Source of the DNA: Oscillospiraceae bacterium
GTDB lineage: Bacteria > Bacillota > Clostridia > Oscillospirales > Oscillospiraceae
Length of the DNA: 32,301 bases
Reading direction: 5' to 3'
NCBI GenBank assembly: GCA_020860545.1
Contig: JAJBUC010000088.1
Location: 1-32,301, forward strand
In this document: in pieces, positions 1-8,001 of the stretch
Numbering within the stretch: position 1 is the stretch's first letter
Layout: the number at the start of each line of letters is the position of its first letter
The notes under the pieces: generated by a model
Told to the model about the DNA's origin: nothing
Seen by the model: only the letters and a program-made list of their open reading frames with translations
Databases searched by the model: none
Program-made: the position numbers and the translations under genes

Positions 1-16
1 CATCTACACTTCCTCC
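1..16 (-). promoter_or_regulatory. Ribosome binding site and start codon of a gene leaving the window
   Basis: On the minus strand a GGAGGA motif (about 11-16) lies seven bases before an ATG at 3-1. This is an ideal Shine-Dalgarno spacing, so a minus-strand gene probably starts here and runs off the left edge. Only its start codon is visible, so its product cannot be named. An AT-rich stretch upstream on that strand holds a TATAAT at 63-58 that could be its -10 box, but no good -35 is seen. Confidence 0.5.
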
Positions 17-45
17 AAATGTAAATATCATGGAATAAAAGGAAA

Positions 46-204
46 TTACACTTTTTTATTATAATCAAAAGAATAGATTGAAGGAAAACGCACCGCCGGT
101 TTCAGTTTCAGCACCAAAGGTACATCATCCGAATACTCTCGATCGATGCGGTTGACGAAGCGTTCGGATTTTGTTTCGTAACGACAGACTGGCTTATCAA
201 TCAT
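46..204 (-). CDS. Possible small hypothetical protein (52 aa)
   Basis: An open frame starts at ATG 204-202 and ends TAA at 46. It would encode a 52-residue basic peptide ending FDYNKKV. The frame stays open further upstream (to 402), but that extension only mirrors the opposite-strand gene. No Shine-Dalgarno sequence precedes the ATG, and the start abuts the large inverted repeat at 205-240. I recognise no family. A promoter-like TATAAT for the gene leaving the window lies inside it, which argues against it being real. It could be a decayed fragment or plain non-coding DNA. Confidence 0.2.
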   Translation of the reverse strand: MIDKPVCRYETKSERFVNRIDREYSDDVPLVLKLKPAVRFPSIYSFDYNKKV

Positions 205-240
205 AGCACATCTGCATTGCATTTGCAATGCAGATGTGCT
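205..240. repeat. Perfect 17-bp inverted repeat (operator candidate)
   Basis: The arm 205-221 is the exact reverse complement of 224-240, separated only by TT (222-223). Its core GCATTGCA-TT-TGCAATGC resembles the second inverted repeat at 264-281. A two-base spacer is too tight for an ordinary RNA hairpin loop, so a dimeric protein-binding site is more likely than a terminator. It lies 52 bp before the likely start of the ribbon-helix-helix gene. Confidence 0.7.
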
Positions 241-263
241 GCTTGCAATAGCGCATAATATTA

Positions 264-281
264 GCAATACATTTGTATTGC
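264..281. repeat. Second perfect inverted repeat with TT spacer
   Basis: GCAATACA (264-271) is followed by TT and then TGTATTGC (274-281), an exact 8-bp inverted repeat. It shares the pattern GCA-T-CATTTG-ATTGC with the centre of the repeat at 205-240. The centres of the two repeats are 50 bp apart, about five helical turns, so both would face the same side of the DNA. It ends 11 bp before the proposed TTG start of the adjacent gene, a usual place for an autoregulatory operator. Confidence 0.65.
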
Positions 282-292
282 GTGGTGATATT

Positions 293-478
293 TTGTCAAA
301 GTTTAAAGTTCCGTCTATTCCCCCTACTACAAATAAAACGATACGGTTTCCGAACGATGTTATTTCAGACATTGAGCATGCAATCAAGGGGAAGGATTGC
401 ACTTTTTCAGCCTTTGTGGTTGCTGCGGTCCGTGCTGCCTTAGAAGAAATAAAGGAAGCAGATGACCGTTCGAATTAG
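293..478 (+). CDS. Small ribbon-helix-helix-like DNA-binding protein (YlcI/YnfO-like)
   Basis: A 61-residue protein with a short basic lead (SKFKVPSIPPTTNK), a probable beta strand (KTIRFPND) and two helices (VISDIEHAIKGKD and TFSAFVVAAVRAALEEIKE). This is the layout of Arc/MetJ-type ribbon-helix-helix proteins and resembles small YlcI/YnfO-type proteins of Clostridia. The TTG at 293 is preferred as start because family members begin near the 'FKVPSIP' segment and a GGTGAT motif lies just upstream. The frame is also open from a GTG at 236, but that GTG lies inside the large inverted repeat. Two inverted repeats directly upstream suggest autoregulation, which is inference. Such proteins often come from mobile elements, but no other mobile gene is visible here. 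Confidence 0.6.
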   Translation: MSKFKVPSIPPTTNKTIRFPNDVISDIEHAIKGKDCTFSAFVVAAVRAALEEIKEADDRSN

Positions 479-520
479 GAGTTGATACATTGCTCGAGTA
501 GTTTTTATGCCACCGGCTGT

Positions 521-572
521 ATGCCTTTTGTAACGCGATATCCGGCGTACACCGCGCAGGGGAAAAAGGCAT
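521..572 (+). promoter_or_regulatory. Inverted repeat in the leader of the symporter gene
   Basis: ATGCCTTTT (521-529) is the reverse complement of AAAAGGCAT (564-572), leaving a 34-base GC-rich interior. It lies between the RHH gene and the symporter start at 616. No convincing promoter was found, and the sequence does not match the glycine riboswitch often found before this transporter family. A structured leader is possible but weakly supported. Confidence 0.25.
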
Positions 573-615
573 TTCCGCGCAGACAAGCGCATACCTCTTA
601 ACAGAGGTGATTACA

Positions 616-2064
616 ATGGGCTTTGTCGCGCGCCTGAGCGACTTTATCTGGAACCCGTGGCTTTTGACGCTCTTTCTGTTCGTGGGTCTATACTACTCCG
701 TGCGCACGGGTTTTTTCCAGCTGTTTGATATCAAGCTCTGGCTCAAGGAAACCCTCGGGAGTCTCTTCCAGCGGTCGGAGAAAACGAAGCAGGGCGGCCT
801 GACACGCTTTCAGGCCCTCTCCACGGCACTCGCGGCGACAATCGGCACCGGCTCCATCGCCGGGGTTGCAACCGCCATCTTTTTCGGCGGGCCGGGTGCG
901 GTCTTTTGGATGTGGGTATCCGCCTTTCTGGGGATGATGACGGGCTGCGCGGAAAAAATTCTGTCGGTGCGCTATCATCAAAAAGGCAAACATGGCGGCT
1001 TTTTCGGCGGCCCGATGTACTACATGGAAAAGGGCGTAAAAAGCCGTTTTCTGGCGTGTATGTTTTCACTCTGCTGTGTGGCGGCGTCGCTCGCGGGCGG
1101 GAATCTGGTGCAGGCCAACTCCATCTCCACCGCGTTGGAGGCTTCCGCCGGTGTGTCCCGGCTCTGGGTAGGGCTTGTGGTTGCGATCGCCGCGGGCGTC
1201 GTTATTTTTGGCGGCGTGGAGCGGATCGGGAAACTGAGTGAGCGGCTGGTGCCGTGCATGGCCATTCTATTCATCGGAGGCGGCCTTGTGGTGCTCGCAC
1301 ACCACATCGACGCGGTGCCTGCAGCGTTTTCCAGTATTTTCTCCTCCGCCTTCGGCTCTCCAAAGGCCGCAGTGGGCGGGGGGATCGGCTACGGCGTCGC
1401 GCAGGCGCTGCGCTACGGCGTCGCCAGGGGCGTCTTCACCAACGAGGCGGGCATGGGCTCCTCCGCCATGGCGCATGCAGCAGCACAGGTGAAGGAACCT
1501 GCCAAGCAGGGAATGTGGGGGATTTTTGAGGTGTTCGTCGCGAGCATTCTGGTCTGCTCGGTCACGGCGCTGGTCATCCTCACGAGCGGTGTATACGACA
1601 TGGAGTCGGCACTGCTGGCCATCCAGAGCGGCACAGTGACAAACGGGATGCTCGGCGCGCCGCTCTCCGCCGCCGCCTTTGCCACGGTGCTCGGACACGG
1701 CGGGAGCATCCTCGTCACGGTCTGCCTGATGCTCTTCGCCTTCACCTCTCTCGTGGGTTGGAGCTATTACGGCGAGCAGAGCCTGCGCTATCTGACAGGC
1801 ACGGAGCGCTTTCGCACGCCCTATCGCATCTGCTGCATGGTCATGATTGTTGTGGGAAGCATCGGCGATATCAGCCTCGTCTGGCAGATGAGTGACATTT
1901 TTAACGGACTCATGGCACTCCCTAACCTGCTGGCCCTGCTACTGCTCTCGCCTGAAGCGCTGGATTTACTGCGCCGCTGGCGATATGGGGAAAAGGGCCA
2001 TGGCAAATTGACAGAACACCTGCATTATGCTACACTGAAAACACACAGAAAAAAAATATCCTAA
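616..2064 (+). CDS. Alanine/glycine:cation symporter (AGCS family)
   Basis: A 482-residue polytopic membrane protein that would import alanine or glycine with Na+ (or H+) across the cytoplasmic membrane. The N-terminal helix WNPWLLTLFLFVGLYYS, the family motif region ATIGTGSIAGVATAI followed by GGPGAVFWMW (residues about 75-105), and the Thr-Asn-Glu-Ala-Gly segment (FTNEAGMGSSAMAHAAA, about 275) are all typical. The length matches the family. The ATG at 616 is chosen because the GTG at 607 is part of the Shine-Dalgarno itself (GAGGTGAT, 604-611). The next gene on the same strand starts 55 bases after its stop. Substrate preference between alanine and glycine cannot be read from the sequence. 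Confidence 0.9.
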   Translation: MGFVARLSDFIWNPWLLTLFLFVGLYYSVRTGFFQLFDIKLWLKETLGSLFQRSEKTKQGGLTRFQALSTALAATIGTGSIAGVATAIFFGGPGAVFWMWVSAFLGMMTGCAEKILSVRYHQKGKHGGFFGGPMYYMEKGVKSRFLACMFSLCCVAASLAGGNLVQANSISTALEASAGVSRLWVGLVVAIAAGVVIFGGVERIGKLSERLVPCMAILFIGGGLVVLAHHIDAVPAAFSSIFSSAFGSPKAAVGGGIGYGVAQALRYGVARGVFTNEAGMGSSAMAHAAAQVKEPAKQGMWGIFEVFVASILVCSVTALVILTSGVYDMESALLAIQSGTVTNGMLGAPLSAAAFATVLGHGGSILVTVCLMLFAFTSLVGWSYYGEQSLRYLTGTERFRTPYRICCMVMIVVGSIGDISLVWQMSDIFNGLMALPNLLALLLLSPEALDLLRRWRYGEKGHGKLTEHLHYATLKTHRKKIS

Positions 2065-2119
2065 TCTGTTCCCGCTCGGATCAGAATGGAAAAATTATAG
2101 ATATATTGGGTGACGTAAC

Positions 2120-3226
2120 ATGGTAACGCAAGAGGACGCGGCATTGCAGCAGCTCCGGGAATATGCCCTCAGTTATCGCCTGGATGAATATTTCAACCTT
2201 GCCAAGCACTTGCTCTCCACCGCCAGCGGAGAGATGCTCGGCAGAGTATACTTGAGCCTCGCGCAGGTAAAGCTTTGTATCACAGACGAGACGCTGCTGG
2301 ATGACTGCCTGCACGCTAAGGCGCTCTTGCCGGAAGGATACCGGGAGCAGCCATATTTTCAGCAGATGGAGCCGCATGATGCCAACACCATTTTGCTCTT
2401 TCCGCAGAAGGCCGGATATTTTATCAGATTTTTATCCGCGCTGGCGCAGGCACAGGACATATTCGAGCAATTTTTGGGGGAATACGGCAAATTTTCATGT
2501 CTGCAGGCTAAACATGAGATCCTCTACTTTACAGGCCGAATCGACGAGGATGCCGTCGCCGCCGTGAATGTGATGAATACGCGCTTCAAAGAGCTGGGGG
2601 ATCTCACCCGCGCGGTTTACACCAGCTATCTGCTTGTCCGCGGCTGTATCAAGCTGGGGCGGGTGGTGGATGCCAGACAGGCGACCCTGGATATGGCACG
2701 CTGGGCGCTGGACAATCCGGATGCGCCCTGCGGCTATATGTACAAAGGCGTCCGGTCGTGGATAAACCTGACAACAGGATGGGGCGGAGACGCCCCACGG
2801 TTTTATACCACGCCGGACGGCAGTGTGTATCCTATGCTTGATGAGCGCAACAGCGCAATGCAACAAGGCGTCGCGGAAAATGGCCCAACGGAAAAGCCGT
2901 TTGTTGCGATGGCCAGACAAATTTCTCCGGAAATCGTCACCCTGCGCTGGTACTATGCAGAGATCTACCGCGCTGTCGTATATTTTAAGTACGACGATTT
3001 AAAAAACGCGCAAGCCACATTCCAGCGCCTGTATCCGGCGGCGCATGGCAACAGAGTGAACATGCCCTTTGTGGAATACGGCGCGCAGATCGTACCGTTT
3101 CTCGATTATCTGCTGAAAAGCGGCGGGCAGTACGATCAGATGTGGCTTGCGCAGCTTCGGGATATGGCGCTCGATTATGAGGAAAAGCTCAATGCGTTAC
3201 GCCAAACAGAGGAGATCGATTTTTAA
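2120..3226 (+). CDS. Hypothetical protein with helical-repeat-like N-terminus (368 aa)
   Basis: I do not recognise this family. The protein is soluble, with no signal peptide or membrane segment. The first ~200 residues look mostly helical, with heptad-like Leu/Ala spacing (for example YFNLAKHLLSTASGEMLGRVYLSLAQ and AVNVMNTRFKELGDLTRAVYTSYLLVRGCIKLG), reminiscent of TPR-type solenoids. The centre (about 215-255) is Gly/Pro/Tyr-rich (WGGDAPRFYTTPDGSVYPM), and the C-terminus is helical and acidic. The start ATG follows GGGTGA at a usable distance. It lies 55 bases after the symporter and may be co-transcribed with it. Its stop is 5 bases from the end of the convergent DUF6514-like gene, with no visible terminator between them. 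Confidence 0.65.
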   Translation: MVTQEDAALQQLREYALSYRLDEYFNLAKHLLSTASGEMLGRVYLSLAQVKLCITDETLLDDCLHAKALLPEGYREQPYFQQMEPHDANTILLFPQKAGYFIRFLSALAQAQDIFEQFLGEYGKFSCLQAKHEILYFTGRIDEDAVAAVNVMNTRFKELGDLTRAVYTSYLLVRGCIKLGRVVDARQATLDMARWALDNPDAPCGYMYKGVRSWINLTTGWGGDAPRFYTTPDGSVYPMLDERNSAMQQGVAENGPTEKPFVAMARQISPEIVTLRWYYAEIYRAVVYFKYDDLKNAQATFQRLYPAAHGNRVNMPFVEYGAQIVPFLDYLLKSGGQYDQMWLAQLRDMALDYEEKLNALRQTEEIDF

Positions 3227-3231
3227 GCGTT

Positions 3232-3597
3232 TTACAGATATAAGTACAGGTAATCTTCAATCACGTCAAAAAGATGCGCGTACTCCACTTCAAACTCGTT
3301 GAGCATGTCGACCAGCCCCGTGATAAATCCCTGCTTGGTTGAGATATCGGGGATCGTAAACTGTAAATCCATGCGCTCGCCCTGGCGCTGATAGACGGCA
3401 ATACCGTAACCGGTATAGGCGCTGACGTCCGGCGTGGTATAGGTCTCCTGCATGACGCAGTAAAGATACGGGAATTCTACTGCAGGATTGATTTTGGATG
3501 CATTTTCTCTACGTGCTAAACTCGGTGGAATCGGCCTGTTGGTATTTGGGTTGTAATCCGTGTTTCCCCGCGTGGGCAATGATGATTCTTTCCGCAT
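3232..3597 (-). CDS. DUF6514-like small protein
   Basis: A 121-residue protein of unknown function. The C-terminal 70 residues (TGYGIAVYQRQ, then FTIPDISTKQGFITGLVDMLNEFEVEYAHLFDVIEDYL in sense) show a pattern I associate with DUF6514: a 'YGI.V' strand, 'I.DIS....' and a final helix ending 'L.DVIEDYL'. The N-terminal ~45 residues are polar, disordered-looking and probably not conserved. AAAGGA lies 10 bases before the ATG. It is convergent with the 2120-3226 gene and is preceded by about 170 bases without a gene. Family assignment is from memory of the pattern and should be treated as likely rather than proven. Confidence 0.6.
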   Translation of the reverse strand: MRKESSLPTRGNTDYNPNTNRPIPPSLARRENASKINPAVEFPYLYCVMQETYTTPDVSAYTGYGIAVYQRQGERMDLQFTIPDISTKQGFITGLVDMLNEFEVEYAHLFDVIEDYLYLYL

Positions 3598-3768
3598 CGT
3601 GTATCATTCCTTTCTTTTCCAGCCCGATGATTGATATCGGACGCGTCCGTTTACTTGTCAGATTGATTATACATGATAGTCAGCGGTAAAACGACACCCC
3701 AAAGGGTGATATTTCGATTCGATCGCTGATTTTTGTGTGGTATTCGACGTTTTCGCTATGTCGGTGTA

Positions 3769-3810
3769 AAAAAATTCCGCTGCAGGTAGATACCCGCAGC
3801 GGAATTTTTT
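3769..3810 (-). terminator. Rho-independent terminator of the VWA-SLH gene
   Basis: A 15-bp perfect stem (3769-3783 with 3796-3810) contains TTCCGCTGC/GCAGCGGAA and ends in A6 on the left and T6 on the right, with a 12-base loop that can pair further (GGTA/TACC). It sits just after the stop of the large minus-strand gene at 3823. The symmetry means it could also stop plus-strand transcription. Confidence 0.85.
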
Positions 3811-3822
3811 CCTGTCTTTTCT

Positions 3823-6672
3823 TTATCCGTAGCTGAAAAGCTTCGGATTGGCGCTTGTCTCCTCAAGCGATTTCCAGTCTGGATTTTCCCTGATCCCCGT
3901 CCATTGCTCGTCCCCGTCTGTGTCCAGTTCATAATAGTGGGAGTTTGTAGCCTCCTGCACATCATAGTAGTACCACTTGGTGTGCTCCATATTGTCCGAC
4001 CATGTCACCATGCCCGTATAGAGTTCGTCGTCGCTATCCACATGGCGCTCCAGCACACGGTTGAGCAGTGTCATCACTTCGGCCCTTGTGATATACGCAT
4101 CCGGGCGGAAGGTACCGTCTTCATACCCTGTGATGTAGCCAAGCCGCGCTGCTTTTTCGATGTCCGCCTGGGCCCAGTGTCCGTCAATATCGCTGAAGGT
4201 GAGCGTACTGGTGCCGTCCTCTGTTTCAAACCGGGCCGCAAGCGTTGCAAACTCTGCCCTTGTGATATAACCAGAGGGCTGAAAGCTCCCATCTGCGTAG
4301 CCGGATAGGATCCCGCCATTGGCCATTGTGGATATGGCGTTATTGGACCAGCGCGCAGATGCAACATCGTTGAACCCGCTTGACTGTGACCAGTATTCTA
4401 TGCGCGAGTCATTCGTCAGAAGCCGGAAAAAGACGGTGGCCGCTTCCTCTCTTGTAATGTTGTTTTCAGGCCGCACGTCTTCTTCCGGGTAGCCTATGAT
4501 ATAGGAAAAATGGTTTTCTTTATCCAGCGCAGGCTGGCTGCCGCCACCGGAAGCCGATGTTGTCCATACTGCGTACAGATTCACATTCTTTGCCGGCATG
4601 GTAAAGGTATCACCGGCTGTATAGACTACAGTGCCGTCTACTTCCTCACTCCAGCCCAGAAAGGAATATCCGGTGGGTGCCGTAAAGATGCTGCCTCTTT
4701 TTACGGTAACCGTCGTCCCGGAGCTGATGCCGCTTGTCACATCGTCGTCTTCTCCCAGCGTGGTGTTCGGATGATAGGTCAATTTATAGGTGCTGCTGCC
4801 GCCACTTCCGCCGCCGCCTGTGGACGTGGACGTTTTCGTGCCGACCACCAGCGGAATGGGAAATTCCCTGTCCTGCCCGCCTTCGACAGGCATAAGCGTC
4901 GTCGTGTCGTTGGTTGGATACGCCTGTCCATACACAAACCCCGAAGCGTCCGTCTGAAGCGTCACCCTGTATGTAATGTACACTGTCTCACCGGCGCTCA
5001 GATTGAGCCCTTCCACCGTCACCGTGTCGTTGCTGAAAGCAACTGTTACCCCATCAAGCAGCGCGTCATCCGATGCGGCAAGTTTGAAGTCCGCGCCATC
5101 CTGCGCAGCTGACTCAAACTGAATAAAATCCGGCCCCATCGGGTCTGTGATGGTTCCATTTTGTATTGAGTCGGTAATCGCACCGTAGATCTGGCTGGAT
5201 AACACGTCAATCAGATCGTCTAACGCGCTGACATCAAAATACGTGCTGCCCTCGATCCCGTCACTCGATACGTTTTTCAGCACATACTCCGCCTGCGTTT
5301 TCATAGGAAAGGGTGAACCGAACGCAAACACCGGTCCCACAAAACCGGATCTGCCATCATAGGGGTGAACCGTGGTGCCGCTACTCCCAAACCTTGCGCT
5401 GAAATAACACGCCATGTTGGGGACGGAACCAATGTAATCCTCCAAATCGAAGTCTTTCGTCGTAAGCTGTACCTCAATTTCATATGTGGCCCCGGCGGGT
5501 ACCGTTTCGGTGTAGTTCACTGCGCCGGCTGCATTTCTGGTCACCATTTCGCTGTAGCTATATACCCCTGTCTCCACGCCGTCAATCGTAATTCTGCACC
5601 ATGTGTTGGCGATATCCGTATCCAGAAAATCTTCCAGGCCGGACGGCATGTTAAATACCATTGCACATGCCTTACCGGACGCGTCGGGATTGGTATAGCT
5701 TGCATAGAAATTGAGCGTCTCGTCGGGCGAAAAAATGCCATCCGCATTGGTTTCCGTCCAAAAAGCTTCTGTACTGCCATTGGTTAAAGTTGTACTCCAG
5801 GAGAAATTTCCGGTATAATACCCGGCCGCCGGCGTAGAATCAGAGAGCAGAATCCCCACAGAATATACGGTGTTTTGATCCGAGGCGGCTTTGAAATCCA
5901 GAATCTGTCCAATGGTAGCCTCACCGTGATTCGTCACCGCTTTGCCCCCAATGGTATATGCCTGGGCCGCTGTGCAATAAAACTGAGAGCCCGCGCCTAT
6001 GGTTGTACTGTAATCAAAGTCTGTAATTTTATAGCCGGAAAACAGGCCCGTGCCATAGTCCTGCACCGTATCATCCGTTACATCAGCGGCAGCCGTTGCC
6101 GCATAAGAGTAGGTGGGTACTCCATCGCTGAGCAGAATAATGATATGCTGATGGCCATCCGTGCTGTCGAACAGGCTTTCCGCCGCCAGAAGACCATCCT
6201 GCGTGAATGTCCCCTCCGTCATAGACGTCTGCGCGTTAATAAACGTAATCAGCTCTGTCTCATCATTCGTCAGCGGGAGCACATTGCCGGCCGTGTCTGC
6301 ATACCCTACCGCGCCAATTCTTACATTCTCCGTCTGGTTTAACGTCGTTTCGACGAATTCGACGGCGCTCTCCTGCAGTACCTGAAAGCGGGTGCCCGTC
6401 ATACTGTTGGATTCATCCAACACCAATACAATATCCGTCGGCGGTTCCTCCGCCTTGTTTTTCCCTGTCACTTCCAGTGTAATGTCATACTGATTTTTCG
6501 TGCCGGATACAAGCTCGGCGTACTTATTGAGTATCGCCTCGTCATATTCGACCCCTGCTTCCCCTCCAGGCTGCAGATTTTCGGTATCCGCTGCGACCAC
6601 AGAGATCTGCATGCTCCCTGCAAGCAGGGCAGCCGCTGCAACTGAACTAAATATTTTCTTCCACGTTCCCAT
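3823..6672 (-). CDS. Secreted VWA-domain, InlB-repeat, SLH-anchored surface protein
   Basis: A 949-residue cell-surface protein. An N-terminal signal peptide (MGTWKKIFSSVAAAALLAG, cleavage near AVAA-like SVVAA at 25-28) is followed by a von Willebrand A domain from about residue 80. Its metal site D86-x-S88-x-S90 (DESNS) is present, with a later TFTQDG Thr and LLSDG Asp. A long beta-rich region follows, then a Gly/Ser linker and one InlB/Listeria-Bacteroides-type repeat (about 630-705, with FLGWSEE, AGDTFTMPAKNVNLYAVW). Three S-layer-homology repeats (about 730-890, each with ITRAE or ITREE) anchor it to secondary wall polymer. Start: ATG 6672 has AAAGGA 11 bases upstream. ATG 6684 and GTG 6702 are in frame but lack spacing to a ribosome site. 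A role in adhesion is inferred from the domains. Confidence 0.9.
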   Translation of the reverse strand: MGTWKKIFSSVAAAALLAGSMQISVVAADTENLQPGGEAGVEYDEAILNKYAELVSGTKNQYDITLEVTGKNKAEEPPTDIVLVLDESNSMTGTRFQVLQESAVEFVETTLNQTENVRIGAVGYADTAGNVLPLTNDETELITFINAQTSMTEGTFTQDGLLAAESLFDSTDGHQHIIILLSDGVPTYSYAATAAADVTDDTVQDYGTGLFSGYKITDFDYSTTIGAGSQFYCTAAQAYTIGGKAVTNHGEATIGQILDFKAASDQNTVYSVGILLSDSTPAAGYYTGNFSWSTTLTNGSTEAFWTETNADGIFSPDETLNFYASYTNPDASGKACAMVFNMPSGLEDFLDTDIANTWCRITIDGVETGVYSYSEMVTRNAAGAVNYTETVPAGATYEIEVQLTTKDFDLEDYIGSVPNMACYFSARFGSSGTTVHPYDGRSGFVGPVFAFGSPFPMKTQAEYVLKNVSSDGIEGSTYFDVSALDDLIDVLSSQIYGAITDSIQNGTITDPMGPDFIQFESAAQDGADFKLAASDDALLDGVTVAFSNDTVTVEGLNLSAGETVYITYRVTLQTDASGFVYGQAYPTNDTTTLMPVEGGQDREFPIPLVVGTKTSTSTGGGGSGGSSTYKLTYHPNTTLGEDDDVTSGISSGTTVTVKRGSIFTAPTGYSFLGWSEEVDGTVVYTAGDTFTMPAKNVNLYAVWTTSASGGGSQPALDKENHFSYIIGYPEEDVRPENNITREEAATVFFRLLTNDSRIEYWSQSSGFNDVASARWSNNAISTMANGGILSGYADGSFQPSGYITRAEFATLAARFETEDGTSTLTFSDIDGHWAQADIEKAARLGYITGYEDGTFRPDAYITRAEVMTLLNRVLERHVDSDDELYTGMVTWSDNMEHTKWYYYDVQEATNSHYYELDTDGDEQWTGIRENPDWKSLEETSANPKLFSYG

Positions 6673-6717
6673 TTTTCGCCCCATCCTTTCTTGATTTGTC
6701 ACCGGTTATTACATTAA

Positions 6718-6746
6718 CTTATCCAGTCCAGTTTTGCAATTGTCAA
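6718..6746 (-). promoter_or_regulatory. Possible promoter of the VWA-SLH gene
   Basis: On the minus strand a perfect -35 TTGACA (6746-6741) lies 17 bases before GATAAG (6723-6718), a weak -10. The surroundings are AT-rich. The gene starts about 45 bases downstream. Confidence 0.4.
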
Positions 6747-6813
6747 AACAACTAAAAATTACAAAACTCTACGTTTTTAGCACATATTTTTATATTTGTA
6801 ACCAATATTAGGT

Positions 6814-6861
6814 AAAAAAATGGGCTGGCGTGGGGTGTGCAAACACGCCCTACGCCAGCCC
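6814..6861 (-). terminator. Rho-independent terminator of rplJ-rplL
   Basis: The segments 6822-6839 and 6844-6861 form an 18-bp stem (GGGCTGGCGT with ACGCCAGCCC outermost, two G-U pairs inside) closed by a CAAA loop. On the minus strand it is followed by a run of seven T (6820-6814). It lies 12 bases after the rplL stop. Confidence 0.92.
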
Positions 6862-6873
6862 TTTGAACCGAAA

Positions 6874-7251
6874 TTACTTGAGCTCGACCTTTGCGCCGAC
6901 CTCTTCCAGCTTCTTCTTGAGTTCCTCGGCCTCGTCCTTCGAGACGCCTTCCTTCAGCGCCTTCGGTGCGGATTCAACCATTGCCTTCGCGTCGGCCAGA
7001 CCCAGTCCGGTGATCTCACGAACCACCTTGATGACCTTGATCTTCTCTGCGCCGGTTTCGGCCAGAACAACATCAAACTCCGTCTTCTCAGCGGCAGCGG
7101 CGGCCTCACCACCGCCAGCGGCGGCGGGCGCAGCCATAGCGGCGGCGGAAACACCGAATTCTTCCTCCAGTGCGTGCACCAGCTCGGACAGCTCCAGAAC
7201 GGTCAGCGCTTTGACTTCTTCAATCAAAGTGGCAATTTTTGTATCAGCCAT
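6874..7251 (-). CDS. rplL: 50S ribosomal protein L7/L12
   Basis: A 125-residue stalk protein. The N-terminal dimerisation domain ([27 protein letters not shown], about 8-35) is followed by an Ala/Gly hinge ([20 protein letters not shown]) and the conserved C-terminal factor-binding domain ([19 protein letters not shown] through [17 protein letters not shown]). It forms the mobile stalk that recruits translation GTPases and binds L10, which is encoded 44 bases upstream. TAGGAGG precedes the ATG. Length and composition are normal. It is the last gene of the operon, with a terminator immediately after. Confidence 0.97.
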   Translation of the reverse strand: MADTKIATLIEEVKALTVLELSELVHALEEEFGVSAAAMAAPAAAGGGEAAAAAEKTEFDVVLAETGAEKIKVIKVVREITGLGLADAKAMVESAPKALKEGVSKDEAEELKKKLEEVGAKVELK

Positions 7252-7295
7252 GATAGTAAACCTCCTAAAATGTAGTATTTAATTCAGATAACTGC

Positions 7296-7973
7296 TTATT
7301 CAGCGGGTGTCTCTTCGGCAGGGGCATCCGTTGCGGCCTCCTCTGCCGGTGCTTCCGTCACGGCTTCCGAAGCCGGTGCTTCCTCTGCCGGTGCTTCTGC
7401 TGCCGGCTCGGCGACAGCTTCCTCTGCGGGGGCTTCGGCTGCCGGCGCTTCCTCTGCGGCCTTCTCTGCAGGTACGCCGCCCTTTTCCGCAATCGCCTTG
7501 ATGACAATGGCAAGGCTTGTGATCGGCGCAAGCATCGTACCGAGCACCTGCGCGAGGAGTACGTCCTTCGACGGCAGCGCGGCAAGCGCGGCGACATCGG
7601 CCAGAGGGAGTATTTTCCCCTCCATAAAGCCCGCCTTGATGGTAAACTTTTCGTCTCCGAGCGCTTTTGCGTACTTGCTGATGATACGCATCGGCGTCAG
7701 GGGATCCTCCGTGCTGGTCGCAAGCGACGTGGTGCCGTTGAGGATCGGGTCAAGCTCATCAAAGCCGATGTTTTTGACGGCAAAGCGCGCAAGGGTGTTC
7801 TTGATGACCGTGTACTCCACATTGTTTTCACGCAGCTCATTGCGCAGTGCAGTGTCCTCCGCAACGGTGATGCCCTGATAATCAATGAACAGACCGCTCG
7901 CGGCGGACTGCAGGCGCTCGGTCAGCGCAGCGACAAAAGCCTGCTTTTCGCTTAAAACTTTTGCGTTTGGCAT
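7296..7973 (-). CDS. rplJ: 50S ribosomal protein L10 with long Ala/Glu/Pro tail
   Basis: A 225-residue protein. Residues 1 to about 165 are a normal L10: N-terminal rRNA-binding domain (KVLSEKQAFVAALTERLQ, GLFIDYQGITV, YTVIKNTLARFA), central part, and the long helix that binds L7/L12 dimers. Residues about 169-225 are an added tail made only of short runs of Ala, Glu, Pro and a few Val/Thr/Asp, built on a repeated APAEE unit. Typical L10 proteins end near 165-175, so the tail is unusual. GGAGGTG lies upstream of the ATG. Expression is probably autoregulated through the L10 leader just upstream. It lies beside rplL, but rplK, rplA and rpoB are not in view. Confidence 0.95.
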   Translation of the reverse strand: MPNAKVLSEKQAFVAALTERLQSAASGLFIDYQGITVAEDTALRNELRENNVEYTVIKNTLARFAVKNIGFDELDPILNGTTSLATSTEDPLTPMRIISKYAKALGDEKFTIKAGFMEGKILPLADVAALAALPSKDVLLAQVLGTMLAPITSLAIVIKAIAEKGGVPAEKAAEEAPAAEAPAEEAVAEPAAEAPAEEAPASEAVTEAPAEEAATDAPAEETPAE

Positions 7974-8001
7974 GTTTTACATTCACCTCCGGAAAAATAA
8001 A

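Noticed and set aside
205-402. Extension of the minus-strand small ORF to 402
   Set aside because: It is antisense to the RHH-like gene and crosses the inverted repeats, with no conserved features.
607-615. GTG start for the symporter
   Set aside because: The GTG is part of the GAGGTGAT ribosome site serving the ATG at 616.
479-615. Glycine riboswitch before the symporter
   Set aside because: The conserved glycine aptamer motifs are not present. Only a loose inverted repeat is seen.
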